Shown here in pieces: positions 1-9,207 of a stretch of 64,000 bases of DNA. Positions within the stretch are counted from its first letter, which is position 1. Each line of letters opens with the position of its first letter. The position numbers and the translations under genes were made by a program. The notes under the pieces are model-generated. The model was not told where the DNA came from, made no database searches, and saw only the letters and a list, made by a program, of their open reading frames with translations. Source of the stretch: Paraburkholderia franconis (lineage in GTDB: Bacteria; Pseudomonadota; Gammaproteobacteria; Burkholderiales; Burkholderiaceae); NCBI RefSeq assembly GCF_009362735.1, contig NZ_WHNP01000019.1, positions 90,714-154,713 on the forward strand, read 5' to 3'.

Positions 1-862
1 CGGCTCGCGCATATCCGCAGTCTTCAAGGAGAACGGCGGCCAGGTGTCCGCCTATAACCTGGGACTCGAACTCGCCGACACGGAATATGTACTCTTCCTC
101 GACTCGGACGATGTGCTCTATCCGGGCGCCGTGTCGGAAGTGATGCGCATGTTCGAGCGCGGCGACGTGGCGAAGGTGCAATTTCGCCTCGATGTCATCG
201 ACGTGGAGGGCAAGCAGACAGGCGCCCACGTTCCGCACTCTGCGCCGCCGACCGATTGCGGCACCTTGCTGATGGGCGGCTGGCTTTATCCGTCGCCGCC
301 CGCGTCGGGCAATGCCTATTGCGTGAGCGCGCTGAAGAAGCTGTTCCCGGTTCCGGAAACGGCGATCAACCGCTACGGCGCTGACTTCTACGCGATCTAT
401 GGCGTCGCCCTGGTCGGACCGGTTGCAATGGTGCCCCAGTCGCTCGGCGCGTATCGCGTTCATCAACGTGCAAGCGAATCGAGTGTGTCGTTTGCCAACT
501 CGGAGCAATTGACGAAGGCGCCGAAAGCATTCAAGGCGCGGTGGGCGACGTTGCGTGAGCTTGCCCGTACGCGACTCGGTCGGGAACTGCCGATGTCATT
601 TCACGATTTCGCGCATGAGAAGGCCTATTTCTGCTCGAACCTCTATCAGGCTCCATTGGCGACACGCTGGCGCTGGGCGATCAACGACTCCTACGACTAT
701 CGGTACTCGATCGTCGCCAATCCTTTCTGGAGCCTGAAAAAGAAGGCGGGAACGCTTCTTCTGTCTAGCCTCTGCCTGTTGCCGTATTCACCGCTCTCCA
801 ACTTCGTGGTCCGGTACATCACCAATCCGCTTGCGCGTCGTAGCGCCGCGGTCGAGCGTTAG
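1..862 (+). CDS. Family 2 glycosyltransferase, 5' end cut by the window
   Basis: C-terminal part of a GT-A fold sugar transferase that adds a sugar from a nucleotide donor to a lipid-linked repeat unit at the cytoplasmic membrane. The reading frame is open from base 2, with an ENGGQVSAYNLGLELA stretch before the DxD-type motif LDSDDVL; this is the usual core of GT2 enzymes, so the true start lies upstream of the window. The GTG at 44 falls inside the conserved core and is not a start. A flippase gene follows about 40 bp later on the same strand, so this belongs to the exopolysaccharide operon. Donor and acceptor cannot be told from the sequence. Confidence 0.85.
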   Translation, partial: GSRISAVFKENGGQVSAYNLGLELADTEYVLFLDSDDVLYPGAVSEVMRMFERGDVAKVQFRLDVIDVEGKQTGAHVPHSAPPTDCGTLLMGGWLYPSPPASGNAYCVSALKKLFPVPETAINRYGADFYAIYGVALVGPVAMVPQSLGAYRVHQRASESSVSFANSEQLTKAPKAFKARWATLRELARTRLGRELPMSFHDFAHEKAYFCSNLYQAPLATRWRWAINDSYDYRYSIVANPFWSLKKKAGTLLLSSLCLLPYSPLSNFVVRYITNPLARRSAAVER

Positions 863-902
863 GAGACCGCCATGCGGCATCGACGATATCAAAGAGGTCG
901 GT

Positions 903-2219
903 ATGGACGGTAAGAAGAGCGCTAACGTCATAGCCTTTGTCTACGGCGGATACTTGATGAGATACGTGTATCTCATCATTGTCGTGCCGTTCTACGGTCG
1001 CGTGCTGGGTGTCGCGGAATATGGCCGCGTGCTCGCTGCCATGTCGCTGATGAACGTGATCTGGATGCTCGTCAGCTACGGATTCACGTTCGTCGGCATG
1101 CGCGAAGTTTCCAAGGCGCAAGACACGAAGGAATGCAACGCCATCTACTCGCTGCATGTCAGCGCGCGCCTCGCGTTGGGCGTGTTGGGCGGCGCCGTGG
1201 GGCTCATCGCGACGATGTGCTCGCCAGCGTTGGCGGAGCGGCCTTTGATCGGCGTGCTGGCGACGCTGCTCGGCATCGTGTCCGCATTGAATCTCGGCTG
1301 GCTCTACCAGGGCCGTCAGCACTTCAGAACGCCGATCATGATCGAGGTGTTCGGCTTCGCGCTGAGTCTCGCGCTCGTGCTGAGCCTGGTCAAAGGGCCT
1401 GCGGACTCGATATGGGTTGTCGCGAGCCTGTTCGTCGCGGGCATCGCGTCGGCCGCGATCTCCTACGGATTGGCGACGTTTCAACTGGGCCGGCCGCACC
1501 TGTCGCTGTCGGGCATCGTTCCGCTGATAAAGAACTCGACGATGCTGTTCTGCTATTCGTCGGGTTCTGTCGTGCTGACGGCGTCATCGACCTATCTGCT
1601 GACGCTGTTGTCGACTCCCGCGCAGGTCGGCTATTTCGGTGCCGCTGAACGTTTCGCGACGATCGCGCTAGCTCTGATGGGGCCTGCGGGACAGGTGTTC
1701 ATCCCCACGATCTCCCGCCAGCTCGCGCAGGGCGACAAGGCGGGCGCGCACGCCACCACGCGACGCGGTGCGATGTTGCTGCTCGGTTACGGACTGCTGG
1801 TTTTTTGCGGTGCACTGGCGTTGTCGCCGTTCGTGCTGCCACTGATCCTCGGGCAAGCGTTCACGCCTAGCGCGCGGGTATTGGCGTGCTTTGCATGGAT
1901 GTTCCCGTTTGCAGCATTCAACGAATTCGCGGCCTTCTATGTATTCGTTCCGCGAAGGAAAGACCGTGTACTCGCAATTGCGGGCGCAGCGGCGGGGATT
2001 GCAAATCTTGGCACGGCGCTGTGGCTCGCGCCGCGATTCGGGGCAGAAGGCATGGCGTTTGCCCGTGTAATTGGTGAACTGTCGCTTTCGGTGATGCTGC
2101 TGACGATCATGGTGCGTCTGCAACTCATCACGCTGCTGCCGGGAGCGGGCCGCGCGATGGAAATCATGGCACGGATGGCGTGGGCCAAGCCACATGCTGG
2201 AACGGGTAAAGACGAATGA
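903..2219 (+). CDS. Wzx-type polysaccharide flippase (MATE/MVF superfamily)
   Basis: Membrane protein of 438 residues with about 12 to 14 hydrophobic segments, typical of the Wzx/RfbX flippases that move undecaprenyl-diphosphate-linked repeat units across the inner membrane. The open frame extends up to 831, but ATG 903 is preferred: AAAGAGG lies 5 bases upstream and translation from here begins just before the first membrane segment. It sits between two glycosyltransferase genes and near a Wzy-like polymerase, which fits Wzx/Wzy-dependent assembly. The exact substrate is not predictable. Confidence 0.88.
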   Translation: MDGKKSANVIAFVYGGYLMRYVYLIIVVPFYGRVLGVAEYGRVLAAMSLMNVIWMLVSYGFTFVGMREVSKAQDTKECNAIYSLHVSARLALGVLGGAVGLIATMCSPALAERPLIGVLATLLGIVSALNLGWLYQGRQHFRTPIMIEVFGFALSLALVLSLVKGPADSIWVVASLFVAGIASAAISYGLATFQLGRPHLSLSGIVPLIKNSTMLFCYSSGSVVLTASSTYLLTLLSTPAQVGYFGAAERFATIALALMGPAGQVFIPTISRQLAQGDKAGAHATTRRGAMLLLGYGLLVFCGALALSPFVLPLILGQAFTPSARVLACFAWMFPFAAFNEFAAFYVFVPRRKDRVLAIAGAAAGIANLGTALWLAPRFGAEGMAFARVIGELSLSVMLLTIMVRLQLITLLPGAGRAMEIMARMAWAKPHAGTGKDE

Positions 2220-2336
2220 TATTGACGCATCAGATGTTTGCTGCGTCGGGGGTGAATTATCAATGGTGTTACAACGTGCGTCGGTACTTATGAAGAGCGC
2301 AAGAACAGACGGACCGGACGAGCACAGGAGGTGGAA

Positions 2337-3521
2337 GTGAAAGTTGCGATTGTTCACGATTGGTTGGTGGTATCGGGCGGCGCCGAAAAAGTATTGGAGA
2401 ACATCATCGAGTGCTTTCCGAACGCGGACCTGTTTTCCATCGTCGATTTTCTGGAAGACCGCAAGTGCATTAAAGGGAAATCCGTCTCGACGTCGTTCAT
2501 TCAGCGAATGCCGTTTGCACGGAAGCGCTATCGCGCGTATTTGCCGTTGATGCCGATTGCGATCGAACAGCTCGATCTCTCGGGCTACGATCTCGTCATC
2601 TCCAGCTCGCATGCCGTTGCAAAAGGCGTGTTGACGGGTCCGAACCAGCTGCACGTCAGCTACGTTCACTCGCCGATACGCTATGCGTGGGATCTTCAGC
2701 ATCAGTACTTGCGGGAGTCGCAACTGACGGCAGGCTTGAAGTCGGTTCTGGCGCGCGTGCTGTTGCACTACATACGCGGCTGGGATTCGCGTTCGGCGAA
2801 CGGCGTCGACTATCTGCTCGCGAATTCGCAGTTCATTGCGCGGCGCATCAGAAAGGCCTATCAACGCGACGCGACGGTGATCTATCCTCCCGTCGATTTG
2901 AGCAACATGCGGCTACGCGAGCACAAGGATGATTTCTACGTGACCGCGTCCCGGATGGTGCCGTACAAGCGTATCGACCTGATCGTCAAGGCGTTTTCAC
3001 AGACGCCCGAACGCCGCCTGGTCGTTATCGGCGACGGACCGGAGATGAAGAAGATCAAGGCGGTCGCGGGCGATAACGTGACGATCATGGGTCATCAGCC
3101 GTTCGATGTGCTGGTCGACCATCTGCAGCGTGCACGTGCGTTCGTGTTCGCGGCGGAAGAAGATTTCGGCATCTCCGTCGTGGAGGCGCAGGCTTGCGGC
3201 ACCCCTGTCATTGCGTATGGCAGAGGGGGCGCGCTCGAATCGGTGATGGGACTGCCGCTTGAGCGGCCCACGGGTGTCTTTTTCGGCGAGCAGACAGAGG
3301 AATCGCTGCTTGAGGCCGTGACCCGGTTTGAAGAGAATGCGGGCCTCTTTGACGCGCGTGTATGCCGAAAGAACGCCGAACGCTTTTCGTCAGAGAAGTT
3401 CAAGCGGGCGCTGATGTCGTTCGTCGACGCACGCCTGCCCGATGAATTCGTCGATCGCACAGCGCCGTATGCGATGAAGGAACGCGCGCGCGACGACGAA
3501 CATCATCATCAGCTGGCTTGA
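2337..3521 (+). CDS. Family 4 glycosyltransferase (GT-B fold)
   Basis: A 394-residue retaining glycosyltransferase of the GT4 family. The N-terminus VAIVHDWLVVSGGAEKVL is the acceptor-domain glycine-rich loop, and AEEDFGISVVEAQACGTPV is the C-terminal donor-site motif with its paired Glu residues. The start is decided by the ribosome site: AGGAGG at 2326-2331 would overlap a GTG at 2331, whereas GTG 2337 lies 5 bases after it. Likely transfers a sugar (mannose, rhamnose or similar) onto the lipid-linked exopolysaccharide repeat unit at the inner membrane. It faces the PAP2 gene end to end. Confidence 0.9.
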   Translation: MKVAIVHDWLVVSGGAEKVLENIIECFPNADLFSIVDFLEDRKCIKGKSVSTSFIQRMPFARKRYRAYLPLMPIAIEQLDLSGYDLVISSSHAVAKGVLTGPNQLHVSYVHSPIRYAWDLQHQYLRESQLTAGLKSVLARVLLHYIRGWDSRSANGVDYLLANSQFIARRIRKAYQRDATVIYPPVDLSNMRLREHKDDFYVTASRMVPYKRIDLIVKAFSQTPERRLVVIGDGPEMKKIKAVAGDNVTIMGHQPFDVLVDHLQRARAFVFAAEEDFGISVVEAQACGTPVIAYGRGGALESVMGLPLERPTGVFFGEQTEESLLEAVTRFEENAGLFDARVCRKNAERFSSEKFKRALMSFVDARLPDEFVDRTAPYAMKERARDDEHHHQLA

Positions 3522-3528
3522 CCAGCTG
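3510..3528. terminator. Short inverted repeat at the end of the GT4 gene
   Basis: CAGCTGG and CCAGCTG form a perfect 7-base stem around CTTGA, overlapping the stop codon of the GT4 gene and lying between convergent genes. There is no T run on either side, so this is at best a weak or Rho-assisted end signal. Confidence 0.3.
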
Positions 3529-3547
3529 GATTGATTCGAACGCTGGC

Positions 3548-4243
3548 TTAATCGGGACGTAGGCGGGAGGATAGGCGTCCTCCCAGTGCGGACAGAGGAT
3601 GCATACTGGACAGCGCGCATTTGACCGTGGGCGCGTGTCCGCGAATCACCTCCGACTTCGCATCGATGATGTCCTGAAGCGGTGCCTTGTGCCCGTAGGC
3701 CACGGTTGATACGGCGAGCAAACTCACTGTCGCCCAGATCGGCCGAAACTTCTTGAACTCCACGTGCAACGCGGTTCGCAGGAACCACGCAGCCGCAATC
3801 ACACCGACCGCCCAGCCGACGATCACTTCCATCACCGAGTGCGAGTGATCGAATACGCGCGAGTAGCCTGTCAGGGCTCCGATCAGCAGACCCGCGATGA
3901 TGCCCGCCGAAGGCGGCTGGCGCCACCATTTCGCTAACAAGGCGATGGTCACGATCCACACGGCAGTGGAGAGCATCGTGTGCCCGCTGATCACGCGGAA
4001 GTGGCCAAGCGGCAGCGCTATACCCCACGTCGAATAGAGAATTTTAGTCGCGCCGACTAGCGCCATTCCGCAGGTCAGCGCGAGTATCCATCGGCATGCG
4101 AGGCCCACGTCGACCCGCGCAAGCCATGCTGCGCACAGAATGGCTACGGGTACGGTTAGCGCTGCATCGCCGATATTGGTAAAAATCATCCACATATCAG
4201 TACGATCAAATCCGCTCAGGTTGATTCCGTGTTCGAGCAACAT
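3548..4243 (-). CDS. PAP2-superfamily membrane phosphatase
   Basis: A 231-residue membrane protein with about five hydrophobic segments. SGH at residues 86-88 matches PAP2 motif C2, and SR..H at 128-135 matches motif C3, but the final Asp is Glu139 and the C1 motif KxxxxxxRP is not recognisable. PAP2 enzymes remove phosphate from lipid phosphates such as undecaprenyl diphosphate, which is released by Wzy-type polymerisation. Its first codons overlap the end of the Wzy-like gene by 38 bases, so the two are probably translationally coupled and co-expressed. A role in recycling the lipid carrier is inferred from context. Confidence 0.8.
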   Translation of the reverse strand: MLLEHGINLSGFDRTDMWMIFTNIGDAALTVPVAILCAAWLARVDVGLACRWILALTCGMALVGATKILYSTWGIALPLGHFRVISGHTMLSTAVWIVTIALLAKWWRQPPSAGIIAGLLIGALTGYSRVFDHSHSVMEVIVGWAVGVIAAAWFLRTALHVEFKKFRPIWATVSLLAVSTVAYGHKAPLQDIIDAKSEVIRGHAPTVKCALSSMHPLSALGGRLSSRLRPD

Positions 4244-5516
4244 GTCCTAGAATAGCCCGGGAGGGTGGAGTCGGCACGACGGGCCGCGGGTTCAGCACCG
4301 GGCGATTTTGCTGAACCGGGGCGCGCTCGGAGCGCGCGGCAAGCAGAAGTGACACGACAAGGGAGAGGATCAGAACATTCGACGGCGTGACTAGCCGGTG
4401 TTCGGTGGCCGCCATCACGAGCAGGCATACCGAAGAAATTTCGACGAAGCGGAATCCCGCGAAGTTCCGTCCCGCATCTCTCAATGCGCTATAGGCGGCG
4501 CCATCCTGGCTCCACTTGATGAGCTTCCAGTAGAACGCCAGAAGGAGGAACAGCCCGACCACGCCAAGCTCCGCGAGGAAGTTCAGATATGAGTTGTGCG
4601 CGTGCGAGTCGCTATGCTCGACCACGATATCCGAAGGCACGCCGAGCAGGCCGAAGTACGACACGACATTGCGGACCTGGTCGTCGAATGAACCGAATCC
4701 CATACCCACGATCGGGCTCTGGCGGAAGTACGTGAGCGCGCGCGGCCACAGCCATTCATACCGGATGTCGAGATTCGCGACCTTCGCATCCGAATTCTGG
4801 ATGCTGAATGTGTAGCCCATGTAATCGACATTCGGTCTCACGTGATACATCGCCACGCCGATCGACGCGATGACGAGGCCGCTCATTAACGTCGCGAGCA
4901 TCCAGCGCTTGCGTCCGAAATACAGATACGGCAAGACCGCCATCGCGCCGAGCAGCGAACCTCGGCTGTAAGTCGAGAACAGCATCAGGAAGTTGAGGAA
5001 GAGCAGCGAGAGGAGCAGCTTGCTGCGCTCCTGAAGGTAGCAGGCGATGCCGAGGCAGAACAGCATCGCGAGAAAGCCGCCCGCCGCATTACGCGCAATG
5101 AAGAAACTGCCGAAGCTATCGTCGGGATGCTTGAAAATGCTCAGCAGTCCGTTTTGCGCGAGGTAAACCAGGTACGGCGGAATATTGGCGACCACCGCGC
5201 AGATGAAGAACGAACGAAGAATCTTGTTCAGGTCGAAGCGGTGCGCATAGACGCAACCGGCAAAAAATGGCGCATAGGATATGAAAAAGTTACCGTCGCG
5301 TCGATAGAACTCGAACTCGGTCAGCGAGTGCGGATTGTAGAGCAGCGTCGAGATCAGCGCGAACAGGGTAAGTGCCGTCAGCGGTGCGAAGAACGAGGGA
5401 TAACTGCGTCCGAAGAAGCGCCACGCGCAAAGAATGATCGGGACAAAGCCCACTGCGCTAATCGGTACCAGGTTAGTCACCGTCAGAAATAGCGCAAGTA
5501 ACGATATGTAAGCCAT
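4206..5516 (-). CDS. Wzy-like O-antigen ligase/polymerase family protein
   Basis: Polytopic inner-membrane protein of about 436 residues with roughly 11 to 12 hydrophobic segments and a large loop near the C-terminus. The HSDSHAHNSYLNFLAELG segment matches the Wzy_C/O-antigen ligase family. In an exopolysaccharide locus with a flippase, the likely job is polymerising repeat units on the periplasmic face. The frame is open back to 5687, but those extra 57 residues are polar and unlike the family; ATG 5516 opens directly into the first membrane segment, so it is preferred. The last 38 bases overlap the PAP2 gene. Confidence 0.85.
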   Translation of the reverse strand: MAYISLLALFLTVTNLVPISAVGFVPIILCAWRFFGRSYPSFFAPLTALTLFALISTLLYNPHSLTEFEFYRRDGNFFISYAPFFAGCVYAHRFDLNKILRSFFICAVVANIPPYLVYLAQNGLLSIFKHPDDSFGSFFIARNAAGGFLAMLFCLGIACYLQERSKLLLSLLFLNFLMLFSTYSRGSLLGAMAVLPYLYFGRKRWMLATLMSGLVIASIGVAMYHVRPNVDYMGYTFSIQNSDAKVANLDIRYEWLWPRALTYFRQSPIVGMGFGSFDDQVRNVVSYFGLLGVPSDIVVEHSDSHAHNSYLNFLAELGVVGLFLLLAFYWKLIKWSQDGAAYSALRDAGRNFAGFRFVEISSVCLLVMAATEHRLVTPSNVLILSLVVSLLLAARSERAPVQQNRPVLNPRPVVPTPPSRAILGHVARTRNQPERI

Positions 5517-6249
5517 CTCGACTCTCGCGATTAAAAATGCACTTTCATTGACGACTGCTCGGCTGTCGTCAATGAACTTGTAAGAGGATGAAACTGCGAG
5601 CGGCGAGTGATCGCGCGACGATCGGCTTGCCGCAGAAGAATTGCATACAGCCTTGACGTGCAGTATTGATGCCAGCGTTCGGAGCACGTCTGCTGTGGCA
5701 GGATTTGCGCAGATATGTGAGGCGGCACAGGCTGGTCATGCTCGCTTCACGGAGAAGACAATAGCGCCGCGCTCGTCGCAAATTACCACGAATAGAGATG
5801 GATTTCCACGCCGGAGACCATCAATAAAAAGATAACTTGGCGAGCGCGTGGCCGATATTCGAAAGCTTCAGCGGGCGGGGCCATAACTTCAACCGTTCGC
5901 GCCAGAGGTGCTGTCGCGTAGCGCAACCTGTCTATCATCGATATAGGTCGAATTGAATGTCGTGGCCTCGGGTCGCTATCAAAACGTCCGCGGGATGGTG
6001 TTTTCATTATTGGTCGAGAACATTTTCCGTTCACATTGCAAGATCGTGAGAGCAGGGCACGGTGACGAACGATCGTCCGTCGATCGTTCGTACAACTCTG
6101 CTTGATGCGATCTTCGCCCATCAAGCTGTGGCGTCGATGCCTGAATCAGGCACACGCCCACGATGTGTAGTTAAAGCGACGCTTGTCTGGTCCTGCGACG
6201 TTCTTTCGTGCGAACGATGAGAATGAACTTCAATGCCAGGGAGATTGAA
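5517..6249. other. Divergent control region of the exopolysaccharide cluster
   Basis: About 730 bases without a convincing gene, between the divergent wzy-like and bceA genes. Short frames here (for example 5783-6124 on -) show no family features and are rejected. AT-richer patches around 5850-6010 and the inverted repeat at 6065-6091 suggest that promoters and regulator sites lie here. Confidence 0.6.
6065..6091. promoter_or_regulatory. Perfect 11-bp inverted repeat upstream of bceA
   Basis: ACGAACGATCG at 6065-6075 is followed after 5 bases (TCCGT) by its exact reverse complement at 6081-6091. It lies about 160 bp upstream of the bceA start and 550 bp upstream of the divergent wzy-like gene. 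No T run follows, so an operator or an mRNA leader hairpin is more likely than a terminator. Confidence 0.45.
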
Positions 6250-7770
6250 GTGAACAAACAAACGATGAATGTAGAACAACACGCCGTTGCAACAGCTGTC
6301 GCCGAACCCGCTGCGGATTGCCGGCGGCTGGTGCAGGTCATTCTCGCGGGTGGATCGGGTACACGTCTGTGGCCCGTGTCACGCGAGCAGTATCCGAAGC
6401 AGTTGATCGGTGTCGTCGGCGATCAGTCACTGCTGCAAGCGACGATGAAGCGAATGGATGGCTTCGCGAAAGTATGGGACGTGGCGGCCGAGCCCGTCAT
6501 CGTGTGCGGCGCGGAGCATTCGTTTGCGACTCGCGAGCAGGCTCAGCAATGCGAGGTCAAGCCGTGCATCGTCGTCGAGCCTGCGCGTCGCGACACCGCG
6601 CCTGCGTTGACGCTCGCTGCGTTGGCAGCAAGCACCGACGGCGATGATCCCATTCTGGTGGCGATGCCCGCAGACCATGCGATAGCGGACGTGGCGGCAT
6701 TGCAGGCCGCAATCGAACAGGCTGCACAGCTCGCGCAGGCAGAGGGCGTGATCGCGACGCTCGGCGTACCGCCGACGCGCGCCGATACCGGCTTCGGCTA
6801 TATCCGCCTTGGTGCGCCACTTAAAGACGGCGCGCATCAGATCGACCGCTTTGTCGAAAAGCCCGCAGCCGAGCTCGCAGCTGAATATGTTGCGTCGGGC
6901 AGCTACTGGTGGAACAGCGGCATGTTCGTCGTGCGCGCTTCCGTGTGGCTCGATGCGCTCAAGCGCTTTCAGCCCGAGATGCACGCGGCGTGTGTCGAGG
7001 CCCATACGAACGCGAAGCGCGACGACGTGTACATCACGCCTGGCGCGGACGAGTTCGAGCGTTGCCCGTCTGATTCGATCGACTATGCGGTGATGGAGCA
7101 GCTCGGCAAAGAGGGCTCCCCGTTCAAGGGTGTCGTGGTGCCGCTCGAAGCGGGCTGGTCCGATCTCGGCTCGTGGGACGCCGTGTGGGAGGCCATGGAC
7201 AAGGACGAGTTCGGCAACGTCGCGAACGGCCGCGTGATGATGGAAGGCGCGACGGCCACGTATGCGCGTTCCGAAGGCGGCCGGCTGGTGGCGTGCGTCG
7301 GTACCAACGGTCTTGTCGTCGTCGAAACGGACGATGCCGTCCTTGTGGCGGATCGCTCCCACGTGCAGGACATCAAAGGACTTGTATCGCGTATCCGGCA
7401 GACGAAATCACCGGAAGCGGAAAACCATAGAAAAGTACGCCGCCCTTGGGGCTTTTACGATTCGATCGATAACGGGGACCGCTTTCAGGTCAAGCGGATC
7501 GTCGTGAGTCCAGGCGCGCGTCTGTCTCTGCAAATGCATCATCACCGGGCAGAGCACTGGATCGTCGTGAGCGGAACCGCACTGGTCACGCGCGGCGAAG
7601 AACAGTTCTTGCTCACTGAAAATCAGTCAACCTTCATTCCCCTTGGCGTGCGGCATCGTCTGGAGAATCCCGGACACGTACCTCTTCAGATCATCGAGGT
7701 CCAGTCGGGTGCCTATCTCGGCGAAGACGACATAGTCAGATTCGACGACCAGTACGGCCGTTGCAACTGA
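6250..7770 (+). CDS. bceA: Bifunctional mannose-1-phosphate guanylyltransferase / mannose-6-phosphate isomerase
   Basis: Makes GDP-mannose from mannose 1-phosphate and GTP, and converts fructose 6-phosphate to mannose 6-phosphate; supplies GDP-mannose and GDP-rhamnose for exopolysaccharide. An N-terminal nucleotidyltransferase carries the signature ILAGGSGTRLWPVSREQYPK and a C-terminal cupin carries the metal-site region MHHHRAEHW. Length (506 residues) fits type II bifunctional enzymes such as cepacian BceA. The frame is open to GTG 6208, but AGGGAGA at 6238-6244 sits 5 bases before GTG 6250, which also matches the expected length. It heads the + strand operon with the priming transferase. 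Confidence 0.92.
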   Translation: MNKQTMNVEQHAVATAVAEPAADCRRLVQVILAGGSGTRLWPVSREQYPKQLIGVVGDQSLLQATMKRMDGFAKVWDVAAEPVIVCGAEHSFATREQAQQCEVKPCIVVEPARRDTAPALTLAALAASTDGDDPILVAMPADHAIADVAALQAAIEQAAQLAQAEGVIATLGVPPTRADTGFGYIRLGAPLKDGAHQIDRFVEKPAAELAAEYVASGSYWWNSGMFVVRASVWLDALKRFQPEMHAACVEAHTNAKRDDVYITPGADEFERCPSDSIDYAVMEQLGKEGSPFKGVVVPLEAGWSDLGSWDAVWEAMDKDEFGNVANGRVMMEGATATYARSEGGRLVACVGTNGLVVVETDDAVLVADRSHVQDIKGLVSRIRQTKSPEAENHRKVRRPWGFYDSIDNGDRFQVKRIVVSPGARLSLQMHHHRAEHWIVVSGTALVTRGEEQFLLTENQSTFIPLGVRHRLENPGHVPLQIIEVQSGAYLGEDDIVRFDDQYGRCN

Positions 7771-7813
7771 TTGACGGGTGTCGCACATGGGTGATGGATA
7801 GAAGGGGGCAGTG

Positions 7814-9190
7814 ATGCGTGCAATGACAGGTCTACTGGCGAGGGTGTTCGACGTCGCCTTGATCGTGACAGGTGCGCTCGTGGCATCGCGAATCCGATTC
7901 GACGATGTCTCGCAGCGTGGGTTCTATCTCGCGTTTGTCGCGTTTGCGGCGGCGTTTTCTCTCGCCGTTTTTCCGGCACTCGGTGTCTACGAGTCGTGGC
8001 GGGGTCGTTCGAAGCGCGTGCTGGCGGGTCAGGTGGCGTTGGGCTGGCTGATCGTGCAGGCGTGCGCGTTGGCGCTGATGTTCTCGCTCCACCGCATCGA
8101 CTTCGTGTCGCGTCTGTGGTTTGCGTACTGGACGGGTATTTCCGGCGGCTCGATGATCGTCAGCCGTCTCGTGATGCACAGGTTGCTCGGCCGGGCCCGC
8201 AATGCCGGTCTGGATTTGCAGCCGGTTGCGGTGGCTGCTTGCGGAGAGCACTGCAACGAGATTATTCACCGGATGGAGAGCGAGACTACATCGGGCTTCC
8301 GGCCGCGGGCGATCTACAATCTGCGACCCGAGGCGGAGACGTTGCCGCACGTGCCCGCATTCGACGATCACAAGGCATTCGCCAGCTACGTTCGCGAGCA
8401 GCAGATCAGCGAAGTATGGCTCGCATTGCCGCTCGCCGAAGAGCGCACGATCCTGAAGCTCGTGAACGAGTTTCGCAACGATCTGATCAACATCCGCTTC
8501 ATGCCGGACGTGCGCGCGCTCGCATTGTTCGAAGGTGGCGTGATGAGCCTGCTCGGTCTGCCGACGATCAATCTCGCGGCGTCGCCGTTGCCCCCGAACG
8601 CAATGGTGAAGAAGGACATATTCGATCGGCTGTTTGCGTTCTGCGCACTCGTCGCGATCTCCCCGATTCTGCTTGGCTGTGCAATTGCGGTGAAGCTGAG
8701 TTCGCCGGGACCCGTGTTCTTCAAGCAGCGCCGCAAGGGCGCGGATGGCAGGGTCTTCACGATCTACAAGTTCCGCACGATGCGTCTGCACAAGCAGAAG
8801 GCGGGTGTGCTCGAACAGGCCAAACGTGGCGATCCGCGCATCACTGCCGTCGGTGGTTTCCTGCGTCGCACGAGCCTCGATGAATTGCCGCAATTCTTCA
8901 ATGTGCTGCGCGGCGAGATGTCGGTCGTGGGCCCGCGTCCGCACGCACTCGAACATGACGACCTGTATCAGAACGTCGTGTCCGGCTATATCCATCGCTA
9001 CCGGATCAAACCCGGCATCACGGGCTGGGCGCAGGTGAACGGATATCGCGGTGAAACGGATCGCCTCGAAAAGATGGAAGGACGTGTCGAGCACGATCTC
9101 TACTATCTGCGTAACTGGTCTTTCGGACTGGACGTGCGCATCATCCTCGCGACGATTTTCAAAGGCATTGTTCATCCCAACGCGTACTGA
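7814..9190 (+). CDS. bceB: Undecaprenyl-phosphate glucose phosphotransferase (priming transferase)
   Basis: Starts the repeat unit by moving glucose 1-phosphate from UDP-glucose to undecaprenyl phosphate in the inner membrane. The 458-residue protein has four or five N-terminal hydrophobic segments, a CoA-binding-like middle domain and a C-terminal bacterial sugar-transferase domain with KFRTMR, the LRRTSLDELPQFFNVLRG stretch, SVVGPRP and KPGITGWAQVNGYRGET. AAGGGGG at 7802-7808 supports ATG 7814 over GTG 7811. It follows bceA closely and has the architecture of WbaP/GumD/BceB family enzymes; glucose as the sugar is inferred from that similarity. Confidence 0.92.
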   Translation: MRAMTGLLARVFDVALIVTGALVASRIRFDDVSQRGFYLAFVAFAAAFSLAVFPALGVYESWRGRSKRVLAGQVALGWLIVQACALALMFSLHRIDFVSRLWFAYWTGISGGSMIVSRLVMHRLLGRARNAGLDLQPVAVAACGEHCNEIIHRMESETTSGFRPRAIYNLRPEAETLPHVPAFDDHKAFASYVREQQISEVWLALPLAEERTILKLVNEFRNDLINIRFMPDVRALALFEGGVMSLLGLPTINLAASPLPPNAMVKKDIFDRLFAFCALVAISPILLGCAIAVKLSSPGPVFFKQRRKGADGRVFTIYKFRTMRLHKQKAGVLEQAKRGDPRITAVGGFLRRTSLDELPQFFNVLRGEMSVVGPRPHALEHDDLYQNVVSGYIHRYRIKPGITGWAQVNGYRGETDRLEKMEGRVEHDLYYLRNWSFGLDVRIILATIFKGIVHPNAY

Positions 9191-9207
9191 GCATAAGGCC
9201 AAAAATA

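Noticed and set aside
5783..6124. 113-residue minus-strand frame upstream of bceA
   Set aside because: No family features and poor ribosome site; it spans the inverted repeat and AT-rich control region.
7832..9202. 456-residue open frame on - opposite bceB
   Set aside because: No domain or ribosome site; bceB on + has all its family motifs.
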